Assembly: GCF_037975235.1 (NCBI RefSeq)
Contig: NZ_CP150241.1
Span: forward strand, 1,798,001 to 1,862,000
Origin: Paenibacillus sp. FSL R5-0341
Lineage (GTDB): Bacteria > Bacillota > Bacilli > Paenibacillales > Paenibacillaceae
Length of the DNA: 64,000 bases
Reading direction: 5' to 3'
A program made the translations under genes and the position numbers. Shown piece by piece: positions 54,366 through 64,000 of the stretch (its first letter is position 1; the number at the start of each line of letters is the position of its first letter). The notes beneath the pieces were generated by a model. That model searched no databases. It was not told the DNA's origin and worked only from the letters and a program-made list of their open reading frames with translations.

Positions 54366-54548
54366 TTTGATCTTCGTAGCAAAAGAATAATCATTGGGGC
54401 CGGTCTTGACCGGCCTTATGACTGCAAGAACAGGAACATTTGATCAAGTCATCATAACAATTGTACAAGGTCATTGTGTATCAACGCTCCGGTAGGAGCT
54501 TTTCTTTCGTTTGCGGAACCACACTATATCAGTTATAAGGGTGATTAC

Positions 54549-56087
54549 ATGGGTGCAGCAACCCCCGTCGTTGAGTTAAAACAAATTACGAAGCGTTTCC
54601 CAGGCATTGTTGCCAACGACGCCATCAGCCTTCAGCTTCGTAAAGGCGAGATCCATGCGCTACTGGGCGAAAATGGCGCTGGTAAGTCAACGTTGATGAA
54701 TATTGTATTTGGTCTCTATCAGCCAGATGAAGGTTCCATTGAAGTGAATGGCAAGCCTGTCATCATCGACAGCCCTAACCGAGCAATCGATCTTGGCATC
54801 GGCATGGTGCATCAGCACTTTAAGCTTGTACAGCCGTTCACGGTAACAGAGAACATTATTTTGGGATCTGAACCAACGAAGGGTCTCAATATTAACTATA
54901 AAAAAGCAGCTGCTGAAGTTCAGCGTCTGTCCGAACAGTATGGACTCAAGGTGAATCCTCATGCCAAAATTCATGATATCTCTGTCGGAATGCAGCAACG
55001 TGTTGAGATTGTTAAAACATTGTATCGTGGTGCAGATATTTTGATTTTTGACGAGCCTACAGCCGTATTGACTCCTCAAGAGATCAAAGAACTGATGACC
55101 ATCATGAAGAAGCTCGTTGCCGAAGGCAAATCGATTATTCTGATCACGCACAAACTGAAAGAGATCATGGAAATCTCCGATACGGTAACGATTATCCGTC
55201 GGGGTAAAGTGATTGATTCGGTCAAAACATCGGAAACCAATCCAAATGAACTGGCTGAGAAAATGGTAGGTCGGAATGTCACATTCAAAGTGGACAAAAA
55301 GCCGGCTACACCTGGAGCGAATGTGCTCGAAGTCAGCAAATTAACCGCCAAGAATAAAGAAGGCATTGCAGTTCTGAACCAACTTAACCTGAACGTACGT
55401 GCAGGAGAGATTGTCGGAATCGCAGGCGTGGATGGTAACGGCCAAAGTGAACTGATTGAAGCCCTTACCGGACTTCGTAAAGTCGAGAGCGGTTCGATTC
55501 GTTTGGAGGGCAAGGAGCTGTCCAATCATTCTCCGCGCCATATTTCGGAGTCGGGTGTAGCCCACATTCCGGAAGATCGACATAAACACGGACTTGTACT
55601 TGATTTTTCAGTGAGTGAAAATATCGTTCTGGAATCGTACTATAAGGCACCATACACCCGTAAAGGGTTCCTTAACTTCGATGCGATCAAAAAGCAGGCG
55701 AAGCGGCTTGTGGAGGCATTTGACGTGCGTACACCAAGCATCGAGACCAAAGCTCGTTCCTTGTCCGGAGGAAACCAGCAGAAGGCCATTATCGCCCGTG
55801 AGGTGGATAAAAACCCTGAACTGCTTATTGCTGCCCAACCAACGCGTGGTTTGGACGTAGGGGCTATTGAGTTCGTGCAAAAGCAATTGATTGCACAACG
55901 CGATCAAGGTAAGGCTGTTCTGCTTATTTCATTTGAGCTAGATGAGATTATCAATGTATCTGACCGAATTGCTGTTATCTATGAAGGTCAGATCGTTGGC
56001 GAGGTGCTGCCGGAAGAAACCAATGACAGGGAGCTCGGCTTGATGATGGCGGGCAGCACCCAAAAGAGAGGTACTGCGCATGAATAA
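54549..56087 (+). CDS. nupO: Nucleoside ABC transporter ATP-binding protein (double NBD)
   Basis: 512 residues with two nucleotide-binding domains. NBD1: GENGAGKST Walker A, VGMQQRVEI, ILIFDEPTAVL Walker B. NBD2: GVDGNGQSE (degenerate Walker A), SGGNQQKAIIARE, LLIAAQPTRGLDVGA (degenerate Walker B). Such asymmetry is usual for NupO/YufO and RbsA-like ATPases. ATG 54549 follows AAGGGTG; the extension to 54474 is not supported. The start of nupP overlaps its stop. Confidence 0.92.
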   Translation: MGAATPVVELKQITKRFPGIVANDAISLQLRKGEIHALLGENGAGKSTLMNIVFGLYQPDEGSIEVNGKPVIIDSPNRAIDLGIGMVHQHFKLVQPFTVTENIILGSEPTKGLNINYKKAAAEVQRLSEQYGLKVNPHAKIHDISVGMQQRVEIVKTLYRGADILIFDEPTAVLTPQEIKELMTIMKKLVAEGKSIILITHKLKEIMEISDTVTIIRRGKVIDSVKTSETNPNELAEKMVGRNVTFKVDKKPATPGANVLEVSKLTAKNKEGIAVLNQLNLNVRAGEIVGIAGVDGNGQSELIEALTGLRKVESGSIRLEGKELSNHSPRHISESGVAHIPEDRHKHGLVLDFSVSENIVLESYYKAPYTRKGFLNFDAIKKQAKRLVEAFDVRTPSIETKARSLSGGNQQKAIIAREVDKNPELLIAAQPTRGLDVGAIEFVQKQLIAQRDQGKAVLLISFELDEIINVSDRIAVIYEGQIVGEVLPEETNDRELGLMMAGSTQKRGTAHE

Positions 56088-57159
56088 CGTATTGAAATGG
56101 TTTACCCGAGATTCATTTATTTTGCCTGTAGTCGCCATTGTTATGGGTCTGATTCTCGGTGGGGTTGTCATGCTGATCGGTGGTTACAATCCGATTGAAG
56201 CCTATGGCGCATTGTTCACCAAGGTATTTGGAGACATGTACAACTTTGGTGAAGCGGTACGGGAAATGACGCCACTGATCATGACAGGACTTGCATTTGC
56301 ATTCGCGTCACGTGCAGGGCTGTTCAACATCGGGGGAGAAGGTCAATTTCTCGTCGGTATGACCGCTGCAACATTTGTTGGTGTTAAGTTTGCAGGTTTG
56401 CCGATCTACCTCCATGCGCCACTGGCTTTGATTGCGGGTGCATTGTTTGGTGGTCTTTGGGCCGCGATTGCTGGTTATCTGAAAGCAACGCGTGGGGTCA
56501 ATGAAGTTATCAGTAGTATCATGTTGAACTGGATTGGTCTGTATTTGGCCAACCTTATCGTTCGCCAATTCTTGCTATTAAAAGGCGAGAATCGTTCCGT
56601 GGATATCAGTGAATCGGCTTCGATTAGTTTGACATGGCTCTCTGAACTGATGGGCAACTCCCGTGTACACATGGGAACGTTGATTGCCATTGTGATGGCT
56701 GTGCTCTTTTATATCTATATGTGGAAAACAAAACAGGGTTATGAAATCCGCGCGGTAGGTTACAACCCTAATGCGGCTGAATATGCAGGTATGCATGTTA
56801 ACCGGAATATCGTAAAAGCGATGTTCATCAGTGGTATGCTTGCAGGTCTTGGCGGTGCATTCCAGGTGCTTGGGGTGTTCCAGTACCAGACTGTAATGTC
56901 TGGTTCACCGGGAACGGGTTTTGACGGAATTGCGGTTGCCCTGATTGGTTTGAATCATCCGTTTGGGGTGTTATTGGGGGCAGTGCTGTTCGGTACCCTC
57001 ACGTACGGATCTGCAGGTATGAGTTTTGCTGCGGATGTTCCGCCTGAGATTATTCGGATTGTGATCGGTTCGATTATCTTCTTCATTGCGGCACAAGGCA
57101 TCGTGCGCTGGATACTTAAACCGTTCTATTCGAAGCGTAAGAAAGAGAAGGTGTTGTAG
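56080..57159 (+). CDS. nupP: Nucleoside ABC transporter permease
   Basis: 359 residues, many hydrophobic segments. GLAFAFASRAGLFNIGGEGQFLVGMTAATFVG and KATRGVNEVISSIMLNWIGLYLANL are family signatures of the RbsC/YufP-type permeases. Overlaps nupO by 8 nt and directly abuts nupQ. Confidence 0.9.
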   Translation: MNNVLKWFTRDSFILPVVAIVMGLILGGVVMLIGGYNPIEAYGALFTKVFGDMYNFGEAVREMTPLIMTGLAFAFASRAGLFNIGGEGQFLVGMTAATFVGVKFAGLPIYLHAPLALIAGALFGGLWAAIAGYLKATRGVNEVISSIMLNWIGLYLANLIVRQFLLLKGENRSVDISESASISLTWLSELMGNSRVHMGTLIAIVMAVLFYIYMWKTKQGYEIRAVGYNPNAAEYAGMHVNRNIVKAMFISGMLAGLGGAFQVLGVFQYQTVMSGSPGTGFDGIAVALIGLNHPFGVLLGAVLFGTLTYGSAGMSFAADVPPEIIRIVIGSIIFFIAAQGIVRWILKPFYSKRKKEKVL

Positions 57160-58122
57160 ATGGACTTGTTGACAATTGGGCAAATTATCAATACGACGCT
57201 TGTCTTTGCTACGGCATTGATTTTTGCATCACTCGGCGGAATTTTCTCGGAAAAATCAGGTGTAACCAACCTTGGACTTGAAGGTTTTATGGTCTTCGGT
57301 GCCTTTGCAGCTGGAATCGGGGCCCATTATGCGCAAGAGGCGGGCATGGGCGGAACGACATCTGCCTGGATGGGAGTTTTGCTCGCGATTGTATTGGGCG
57401 TACTGGTATCGTTAATTCATGCCGTTGCGTCTATCACATTTAAGGCAGACCAGATTATCAGTGGTATCGTTATTAACTTTTTAGCAGCAGGAAGTACGTT
57501 GTACTTGGTTAAACTGTTGTTTGAAGGTTCTGGTGATTCACCGTTGGTTCAAGGCTTCAGCAAGTTTGATGTGCCATTCTTGAAAGACATTCCTTTGCTT
57601 GGAGAAGCCTTCTTCAAGAACGTATATCCAACGACATATCTGGCCATTTTGTTCGTATTCCTGACGTATTACATCATGTTCAAAACGCCATTTGGTCTGC
57701 GCCTTCGTTCTGTAGGTGAACATCCAAGTGCGGCTGATACGGTTGGTGTTAAAGTGCTTCGTTATCGCTATATTGGCGTTATGATCAGTGGTGCGCTTGC
57801 GGCTATTGGTGGAGCTGCGATTACGTTGACGACGACGGGTACATTCTCACACAATACGGTTTCCGGCCAAGGTTATATTGCCATTGCAGCTATGATCTTT
57901 GGTAAGTGGAACCCGATTGGTGCCTTTGGTGCTGCTGTGTTCTTCGGATTCTCACAAGCGATCCGGAACTATGTACAGTTGTTCGAATGGTCACAAAGTA
58001 TTCCCCAGGAAATTATTTTTATGTTGCCTTACCTGCTTACCATCATCGTTCTCGTTGCAGCGGTTGGACGTTCTTCGGCTCCGTCTGCACTCGGTGAAGC
58101 TTATGATCCGGGTAAAAGGTAA
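57160..58122 (+). CDS. nupQ: Nucleoside ABC transporter permease, second subunit
   Basis: 320 residues, membrane protein. SLGGIFSEKSGVTNLGLEGFMVFGAFAAGIGAH and TFKADQIISGIVINFLAAGSTLYLV, GTFSHNTVSGQGYIAIAAMIFGKWNP are the YufQ-type signatures. It pairs with NupP. ATG 57160 follows the TAG of nupP directly. Terminator hairpin at 58166-58188. Confidence 0.9.
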   Translation: MDLLTIGQIINTTLVFATALIFASLGGIFSEKSGVTNLGLEGFMVFGAFAAGIGAHYAQEAGMGGTTSAWMGVLLAIVLGVLVSLIHAVASITFKADQIISGIVINFLAAGSTLYLVKLLFEGSGDSPLVQGFSKFDVPFLKDIPLLGEAFFKNVYPTTYLAILFVFLTYYIMFKTPFGLRLRSVGEHPSAADTVGVKVLRYRYIGVMISGALAAIGGAAITLTTTGTFSHNTVSGQGYIAIAAMIFGKWNPIGAFGAAVFFGFSQAIRNYVQLFEWSQSIPQEIIFMLPYLLTIIVLVAAVGRSSAPSALGEAYDPGKR

Positions 58123-58162
58123 CAACCTTCTCCATATCAGTTTAGTTATTCACAGTTTTGAT

Positions 58163-58195
58163 AAAGGGTCCGCCTTGTGCGGGCCTTTTTTTTGT
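58163..58195 (+). terminator. Terminator of the nup operon
   Basis: GGTCCGC and GCGGGCC (58166-58186, one wobble) followed by eight T residues. Confidence 0.85.
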
Positions 58196-58339
58196 TTCTT
58201 GAGTTTCACCAAGCCACTTTTTCACGCTTGCTTTGGTTCTCGTGCAGATACCCATATTTTCAGGTAGGGACAAAGAAACAGGCGAATTCAGTGATGGACG
58301 AATACACTGTTTTGAACGATCCGAGGAGGAGGGGAAAGT

Positions 58340-58729
58340 ATGAAACAACAAGTTACGCGTGATGAAGCGATGAAATTAATAGGCAAAAATATTGTTGCAA
58401 TCAAAAAAGACGGCACTCGGGTTACGGGAAAGCTGTTGAAAGTATCGGGCAACAAACTGGTACTCAAGCGTTTGAATGGCAAAAAAGTACGTACAAAAGC
58501 GATTCTGCCACTGGTATTGTTTGATCTGCTCGCTATTGCCACACTGCCTTATGCTTATGGAGGCGGTCCCGGATTCGGTCCTGGATATGGACCTGGACCA
58601 AAACCAGGCCCTGGATATGGTCCAGGCTACGGACCGGGATATGGACCTGGAGGACCTGGTGGCGGATTTGGACCGGGTCCTGGATTCGGCCCTTATGGTC
58701 CAGGTCCACGCCCACCAGGATTTTTCTAG
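58340..58729 (+). CDS. Gly/Pro/Tyr-repeat protein with N-terminal Sm-like strand region
   Basis: 129 residues. N-terminal ~65 residues are basic and strand-rich (NIVAIKKDGTRVTGKLLKVSGNKLVLKRLNGKKVRTKAILPLVLFD). The C-terminal ~55 residues are a near-perfect low-complexity tail built from GPGYGPG, GPGFGP and similar units (Gly, Pro, Tyr, Phe), ending GPRPPGFF. Such tails occur in spore-coat or inclusion-forming proteins; no family assigned. ATG 58340 has AGGAGGAGGGGAAAG upstream, an excellent ribosome site. Own gene after the nup terminator; convergent GNAT follows at 58736. Confidence 0.8.
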   Translation: MKQQVTRDEAMKLIGKNIVAIKKDGTRVTGKLLKVSGNKLVLKRLNGKKVRTKAILPLVLFDLLAIATLPYAYGGGPGFGPGYGPGPKPGPGYGPGYGPGYGPGGPGGGFGPGPGFGPYGPGPRPPGFF

Positions 58730-58735
58730 GACATT

Positions 58736-59182
58736 CTATAATGTCTTTTCCATTTCGTAGCAGCGGCTTATCATAATGTATCGAATCGCACTATATCCAT
58801 TTTTTTGATAGAAATGAAGTCCTTTGGTATTGCCTTCATCCACCATAACTTTCGATCTTTTACACCCCCGAGACGCCGCAAAGCTCTCTGCTTTGAGTAA
58901 CAAAGTTTGCCCATAACGTTTGCGTTGTTCTTTCGGACTAACAGCCATCATATCGACATAGAGCAGTTCCCCGTGCATGAGAAAATGGATGAATGCGACA
59001 GCAGCTTTGTCTGGCTCCGGCGAGACAACAAAGGTCATGCCCCTGTTCATTCGCAGGGGTATTTCTTTGCGGATTTTGTTAATTTCTTTTTCACTCATGT
59101 GAGAGAGAGGAACAAGTTGAGTGTCAATCAGCTTCATGATGGCGCCATCATCCAGCTTGGATGTGCGTTGCCGAATCACCAT
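58736..59182 (-). CDS. GNAT N-acetyltransferase
   Basis: 148 residues. Motif A VDMMAVSPKEQRKRYGQTLLLKAESFA and C-terminal GLHFYQKNGYSAIRYIMIS identify GNAT. Start ATG 59182 preceded by AAAGGAGG. Monocistronic, transcribed away from the ilv genes. Substrate unknown. Confidence 0.86.
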   Translation of the reverse strand: MVIRQRTSKLDDGAIMKLIDTQLVPLSHMSEKEINKIRKEIPLRMNRGMTFVVSPEPDKAAVAFIHFLMHGELLYVDMMAVSPKEQRKRYGQTLLLKAESFAASRGCKRSKVMVDEGNTKGLHFYQKNGYSAIRYIMISRCYEMEKTL

Positions 59183-59335
59183 GCGGAGCCTCCTTTCAGG
59201 ACCAGTGGTGCTGCTCGTATATCCTATGCCCGGAGCAAGATAAAAGGTGACTGAATGAAGTGCTGGGATTAGGGCAACCTTAAAGGCTGAAGAGGGAGGA
59301 TGGAAGGTTCTCTGAATTTTTATGCAAAACAGGTA

Positions 59336-59365
59336 TTGACTTATCGGTTAGAGGAATCATATAAT
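59336..59365 (+). promoter_or_regulatory. SigA promoter of the ilv operon
   Basis: TTGACT (59336-59341), 18 nt, TATAAT (59360-59365). Precedes the T-box leader. Confidence 0.85.
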
Positions 59366-59371
59366 GTTCCT

Positions 59372-59733
59372 AACATTTAACGAGAATATTTCATCGGCTA
59401 TGAAGAGGACGAAGTTTTAAGGGCTCTTTTGCTCAGAGAGTGGCTGGAATTGCTGAAACCACCACCATTATCCCTTATATACGAGCTCACCTCGGAGCTG
59501 TTTTCCTGAAAAGCACTGGATGTCACTCCTTTCGCGTATTAGGGAAAATCGTATGTCTGCGTTACAGACAACAGGTATGGGAAACGACTATGTTCGTTTG
59601 GGCTATTCGTTTTGTTGTACCTGGTAAGGTCCGTTATTGCGAAATTTCGGACAAAGTTGGGTGGTACCACGGAAGCGATAACCTTTCGTCCCTCGCAAGC
59701 ATGAACTTGTTTGCAGGGATGGAAGGTTTTTTT
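59372..59733 (+). ncRNA. T-box leader of the ilv operon
   Basis: Recognised by GTTGGGTGGTACCACG (59656-59671), the T-box core, and by the terminator stem ACCTT...AAGGT (59681-59727) followed by a seven-T run. Stem I features: CAGAGAG (59434 region), GCTGGAATTGCTGAAACC, and CGAGCTCACCTCGGAGC containing the likely specifier. CTC at 59486-59488, followed by A, suggests a Leu codon, as in other ilv-leu T-boxes. Uncharged tRNA binding the specifier and the T-box would favour antitermination. A 106-codon open frame inside (59440-59760) is an artefact. Confidence 0.92.
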
Positions 59734-59781
59734 GTAACTTTAAATGTCAGAATGGTGTAAATTCCGAGAGGAGGATGACTG

Positions 59782-61533
59782 ATGGGAGCTCAAATTCCAG
59801 AAGTGCGGTCAACAGATGAATTACGTGAAAAATGGATGAAGCCGGAGGTCATTAGCGGATCTGAAATTCTGCTGAGAAGCTTGTTGCTTGAAGGTGTTGA
59901 GTGTGTATTTGGTTACCCGGGCGGCGCAGTGTTGTACATTTACGATGCGATGTATGGTTTCGAGGATTTCAAACACGTCTTAACCCGTCACGAACAAGGT
60001 GCGATTCATGCAGCTGACGGTTATGCACGGGCGAGCGGCAAAGTTGGTGTCTGTATCGCTACCTCCGGACCAGGAGCAACGAATCTGGTAACCGGTATTG
60101 CAACAGCGTATATGGATTCAGTACCACTCGTAGTCATTACGGGGAACGTCATTTCGAGCCTAATTGGTTCAGATGCCTTCCAGGAAGCTGATATTACGGG
60201 GATTACAATGCCAATAACCAAACACAGTTATCTGGTGAAAGATGTAAAAGATCTGTCGAGCGTAATTCATGAGGCATTCCATATTGCCAACACGGGTCGC
60301 AAAGGTCCTGTACTGATCGACATCCCGAAAGATGTATCAGCGAACAAAACATTGTTTGAACCGACAACTGAACCTGTTATATTGAGAGGGTACAATCCAC
60401 GGACAGTACCGAACAAACTGCAGGTTGACCGTTTGGCTCAGGCCATTCAGGAAGCAGAACGTCCAATGATTCTGGCTGGTGGCGGTGTGGTATACTCGGG
60501 TGGACATGAAGAACTGTTCGAGTTTGTTGAGAAGACAGGTATTCCAATTACGACTACGCTTCTTGGTCTTGGCGCATTCCCGAGTGGTCATGAATTATGG
60601 ACAGGAATGCCGGGTATGCACGGAACATACACTTCCAATCAGGCTATTCAAAAAGCGGACCTGCTGATCAATATCGGCGCACGATTCGATGATCGGGTAA
60701 CAGGCAAGCTGGATGGATTCGCTCCACATGCCAAGATCGTTCATATTGATATCGATCCGGCTGAGATTGGCAAAAACATTGCAACCGATATTCCAATCGT
60801 TGGTGATGTGAAGACGGTACTTGAAATAGCCAACAAAGAGGTTGGGCGTGCAGAGCGTGCAGATGCATGGAGAGACCAGATCAAACAGTGGAAACAAGAG
60901 AAGCCTTACAGCTATACGGATTCAGACGAAGTGCTGAAACCCCAGTGGGTTGTTGAAATGCTGAATGATACAACCAAAGGTGAAGCGATTGTGACTACGG
61001 ATGTGGGACAACATCAGATGTGGGCAGCACAATATTACAAATTTAATCAACCGCGTTCATGGGTAACTTCGGGTGGACTCGGAACGATGGGCTTTGGCTT
61101 CCCTTCTGCAATTGGTGCTCAGATGGCCAATCCGGACAGACTGGTTATCTCCATTAACGGGGATGGCGGAATGCAGATGTGTTCCCAAGAACTCGCGATC
61201 TGTGCCATTAACAATATACCGGTAAAAATTGTGATCATTAACAATCAGGTACTCGGAATGGTTCGCCAATGGCAGGAGATTATCTATGAGAACCGTTACA
61301 GCCACATTGATCTGGCAGGAAGTCCGGATTTTGTAAAACTGGCTGAAGCATATGGTGTTAAAGGATTGCGTGCAACGAATAAAGAAGAAGCGGCGCGTGC
61401 TTGGCAGGAAGCACTTGATACACCAGGACCAGTCGTTGTAGAATTCGTGGTACGTAAGGAAGAAAATGTGTATCCAATGGTTCCGCAGGGAGCAACAATT
61501 GATCAAATGCTGATGGGGGATGCTGACGAATGA
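59782..61533 (+). CDS. ilvB: Acetolactate synthase, large subunit
   Basis: 583 residues. EQGAIHAADGYARASGKVGVC, TSGPGATNLVTGIATAYMDS and INGDGGMQMCSQELAI (thiamine-diphosphate/Mg) and MVRQWQEIIYENRYS are complete. It makes acetolactate or acetohydroxybutyrate for Val, Leu and Ile. ATG 59782 follows GAGGAGG. ilvN overlaps its stop (61530). Confidence 0.96.
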   Translation: MGAQIPEVRSTDELREKWMKPEVISGSEILLRSLLLEGVECVFGYPGGAVLYIYDAMYGFEDFKHVLTRHEQGAIHAADGYARASGKVGVCIATSGPGATNLVTGIATAYMDSVPLVVITGNVISSLIGSDAFQEADITGITMPITKHSYLVKDVKDLSSVIHEAFHIANTGRKGPVLIDIPKDVSANKTLFEPTTEPVILRGYNPRTVPNKLQVDRLAQAIQEAERPMILAGGGVVYSGGHEELFEFVEKTGIPITTTLLGLGAFPSGHELWTGMPGMHGTYTSNQAIQKADLLINIGARFDDRVTGKLDGFAPHAKIVHIDIDPAEIGKNIATDIPIVGDVKTVLEIANKEVGRAERADAWRDQIKQWKQEKPYSYTDSDEVLKPQWVVEMLNDTTKGEAIVTTDVGQHQMWAAQYYKFNQPRSWVTSGGLGTMGFGFPSAIGAQMANPDRLVISINGDGGMQMCSQELAICAINNIPVKIVIINNQVLGMVRQWQEIIYENRYSHIDLAGSPDFVKLAEAYGVKGLRATNKEEAARAWQEALDTPGPVVVEFVVRKEENVYPMVPQGATIDQMLMGDADE

Positions 61534-62012
61534 TAAGACATACGATTTCAATATTGGTTAACGATCAGCCAGGCGTCCTTCAGCGTGTATCAGGGTTGTT
61601 CGGTCGACGCGGATTTAACATTGAGAGTATTACAGTAGGTCAATCGGAAGAACCCGGACTTTCCCGGATGGTTATTGTCACCATTGGTGACGATAAAACG
61701 CTGGAGCAGATTGAGAAACAATTGTACAAAATCATCGATGTCATTAAAGTGGTTGATTTCAGCCTGAAACCGATGGTAGCTCGTGAACTTGCATTAATTA
61801 AGGTAAAAGCTGAGCCTTCCGAACGTCCAGAAATTCTGGGTGTGGTGGAAACATTCCGCGCATCCGTTGTTGATGTTGGTCCAGGCAGCCTGATTGTACA
61901 GGTTGTTGGCGATACGGACAAAATCGATGCCATGATTGAATTGCTCAAGCCATACGGCATTCGCGAATTGTCTCGTACAGGCATAACTGCATTGGTACGC
62001 GGCAACGTATAA
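61530..62012 (+). CDS. ilvN: Acetolactate synthase, small regulatory subunit
   Basis: 160 residues. ACT domain N-terminus ISILVNDQPGVLQRVSGLFGRRGFNIESITVG and the C-terminal ALIKVKAEPSERPEILGVVETF segment. It confers Val feedback inhibition on IlvB. ATG 61530 overlaps ilvB by 4 nt. A 266-nt gap containing a long inverted repeat precedes ilvC. Confidence 0.95.
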   Translation: MIRHTISILVNDQPGVLQRVSGLFGRRGFNIESITVGQSEEPGLSRMVIVTIGDDKTLEQIEKQLYKIIDVIKVVDFSLKPMVARELALIKVKAEPSERPEILGVVETFRASVVDVGPGSLIVQVVGDTDKIDAMIELLKPYGIRELSRTGITALVRGNV

Positions 62013-62146
62013 GGCTATAATGGATGAAGAGGGGACGACGGTTAGCTAACATATACAGTTGATCTTTATGTGAGAGTGTCAGTCCCTTAACAGTTATAAT
62101 GTAACATTTTAGTGATGTAACGCTTGAAAATATAGCTACATTCCCG

Positions 62147-63271
<1,125 letters not shown>

Positions 63272-63331
63272 TTATTAACTTTTAGCACATGAACTTTAAG
63301 GTATTCAAGTAAACTTAGAGCTTTAACTGGG

Positions 63332-63364
63332 AATAGCGGCCGTGCTTATGCGTGAGCCGCTATT
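63332..63364 (+). terminator. Hairpin between ilvC and leuA
   Basis: AATAGCGGC (63332-63340) and GCCGCTATT (63356-63364) form a perfect 9-bp stem. No T-tract follows, so it is more likely an mRNA-processing or stabilising structure than a full terminator. Confidence 0.55.
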
Positions 63365-63410
63365 GCTGGTTCAGAGAAACAATATAATACAAGTACAGGA
63401 GGTGCGAAGC

Positions 63411-64000
63411 GTGCGTAAAATCTATGTATTTGACACAACGCTGCGTGATGGAGAGCAATCCCCGGGAGTCAATCTGAACACTCGTGAAAAGGTGGAAATT
63501 GCCCATCAGCTCGAGCGGCTTGGCATTGACCGGATGGAAGCTGGTTTCCCAGCGGCATCTCCAGGTGACCTGGCAGCTGTCAATGCAGTAGCAAATGCGG
63601 TCAAAAATGTGACCGTAATAGGTTTGTCCCGTTCCAGAGAGCAAGATATTGATGCGGTTAAGGAAGCACTTAAAGGTGCACAGGACCCGTGCATTCACGT
63701 TTTCCTGGCAACTTCGCCTATTCACCGCCAACATAAATTGCGTATGGATAAAGCGCAAGTACTGGATACGGCTCGTTCCGCGATTCGTTATGCGAAGAAA
63801 ACATTTTCGAAGATCGAATTCTCACTTGAGGATGCAGGTCGTACCGAGTATGATTTCCTCGTAGAAATGGTGAATATGGCTGTTGAAGAGGGTGCAGCGG
63901 TGGTGAATATTCCCGATACAGTCGGCTACCTGAGCCCATATGAATACGGAAACATTTTCAAACATCTCAAGGAGAATGTACACGGCATTGAAAAGGTACA
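63411..64000 (+). CDS. leuA: 2-isopropylmalate synthase (3' truncated by window)
   Basis: GTG 63411, preceded by AGGAGG at 63397-63402 (8 nt spacing); 196 codons are visible and the frame continues past the window end. [19 protein letters not shown] at the N-terminus is the metal-binding/HMGL signature, then [20 protein letters not shown] and [17 protein letters not shown]. It commits ketoisovalerate to leucine. Same operon as ilvBNC, though separated from ilvC by 139 nt with the hairpin at 63332. Confidence 0.95.
   Translation, partial: MRKIYVFDTTLRDGEQSPGVNLNTREKVEIAHQLERLGIDRMEAGFPAASPGDLAAVNAVANAVKNVTVIGLSRSREQDIDAVKEALKGAQDPCIHVFLATSPIHRQHKLRMDKAQVLDTARSAIRYAKKTFSKIEFSLEDAGRTEYDFLVEMVNMAVEEGAAVVNIPDTVGYLSPYEYGNIFKHLKENVHGIEKV

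Noticed and set aside
59440..59760. 106-codon frame inside the ilv leader
   Set aside because: It lies entirely within the T-box stem I and terminator, which explain this sequence.

Overview
The window looks like a chromosomal segment of a Paenibacillus-type endospore-forming Firmicute. Evidence: moderate GC, AGGAGG ribosome sites almost everywhere, frequent GTG/TTG starts, a Firmicute-type infC-rpmI-rplT operon behind an L20-type leader, a T-box in front of ilvB, an AraC regulator with a large extracellular sensor next to an LplB/LplC-type sugar importer, and the DUF5696/Yip1/NHL sugar-import neighbourhood typical of Paenibacillus. I see no rRNA, tRNA, CRISPR array, prophage or transposase gene.

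Layout. 1-6636: manno-oligosaccharide import locus (NHL/TPR protein, Yip1-like membrane protein, DUF5696 exported protein, two ABC permeases, cytoplasmic GH26 mannanase). 6763-13829: small accessory genes (SunI/YnzG-like PH protein, DUF1349 protein plus AraC/GyrI regulator, nucleotidyltransferase-like protein, YdcF, a BlaI/M56-protease pair with palindromic operators, a TIGR01777 epimerase). 13903-14284: two back-to-back structured repeat-like elements. 14327-20761: six-gene biosynthetic cluster (KASIII, ATP-grasp, OleD-like epimerase, metallo-beta-lactamase-fold hydrolase, F390-synthetase-like adenylating enzyme, SDR), the best candidate for an undescribed system. 20811-31056: a 43-codon membrane peptide, DJ-1 protein, several GNATs, kinase-like protein, glutamate racemase, histidine phosphatase, pantothenate kinase, DUF3891 and two Nudix enzymes. 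31260-35840: a tiny cysteine-containing upstream ORF, then odhAB of the TCA cycle. 35947-41121: lipase-like hydrolase, manA, the MnmM/MnmL-type tRNA modification pair, a 66-aa orphan, trmB. 41240-47410: AraC/Cache regulator divergent from a second sugar importer. 47550-51230: glycolipid glycosyltransferase, PAP2 phosphatase, processive-type GT2. 51306-52746: infC operon, with infC starting on ATT. 53325-58122: BmpA/NupNOPQ-type nucleoside importer. 58340-59182: Gly/Pro/Tyr-repeat protein and a GNAT. 59336-64000: branched-chain amino acid operon (T-box, ilvB, ilvN, a long inverted repeat, ilvC, start of leuA).

How the parts work together. The GH26 locus would import manno-oligosaccharides and cut them in the cytoplasm; manA (30 kb away) would feed mannose-6-phosphate into glycolysis. 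Neither sugar importer encodes its own ATPase, so a shared MsmX-type ATPase elsewhere is expected. The ilv-leu genes are arranged for control by tRNA charging. Five genes of the KASIII cluster are joined by stop/start overlaps, which points to one pathway that condenses, reduces and activates an acyl chain; its product cannot be read from sequence. All assignments come from reading protein motifs by eye, without database searches.
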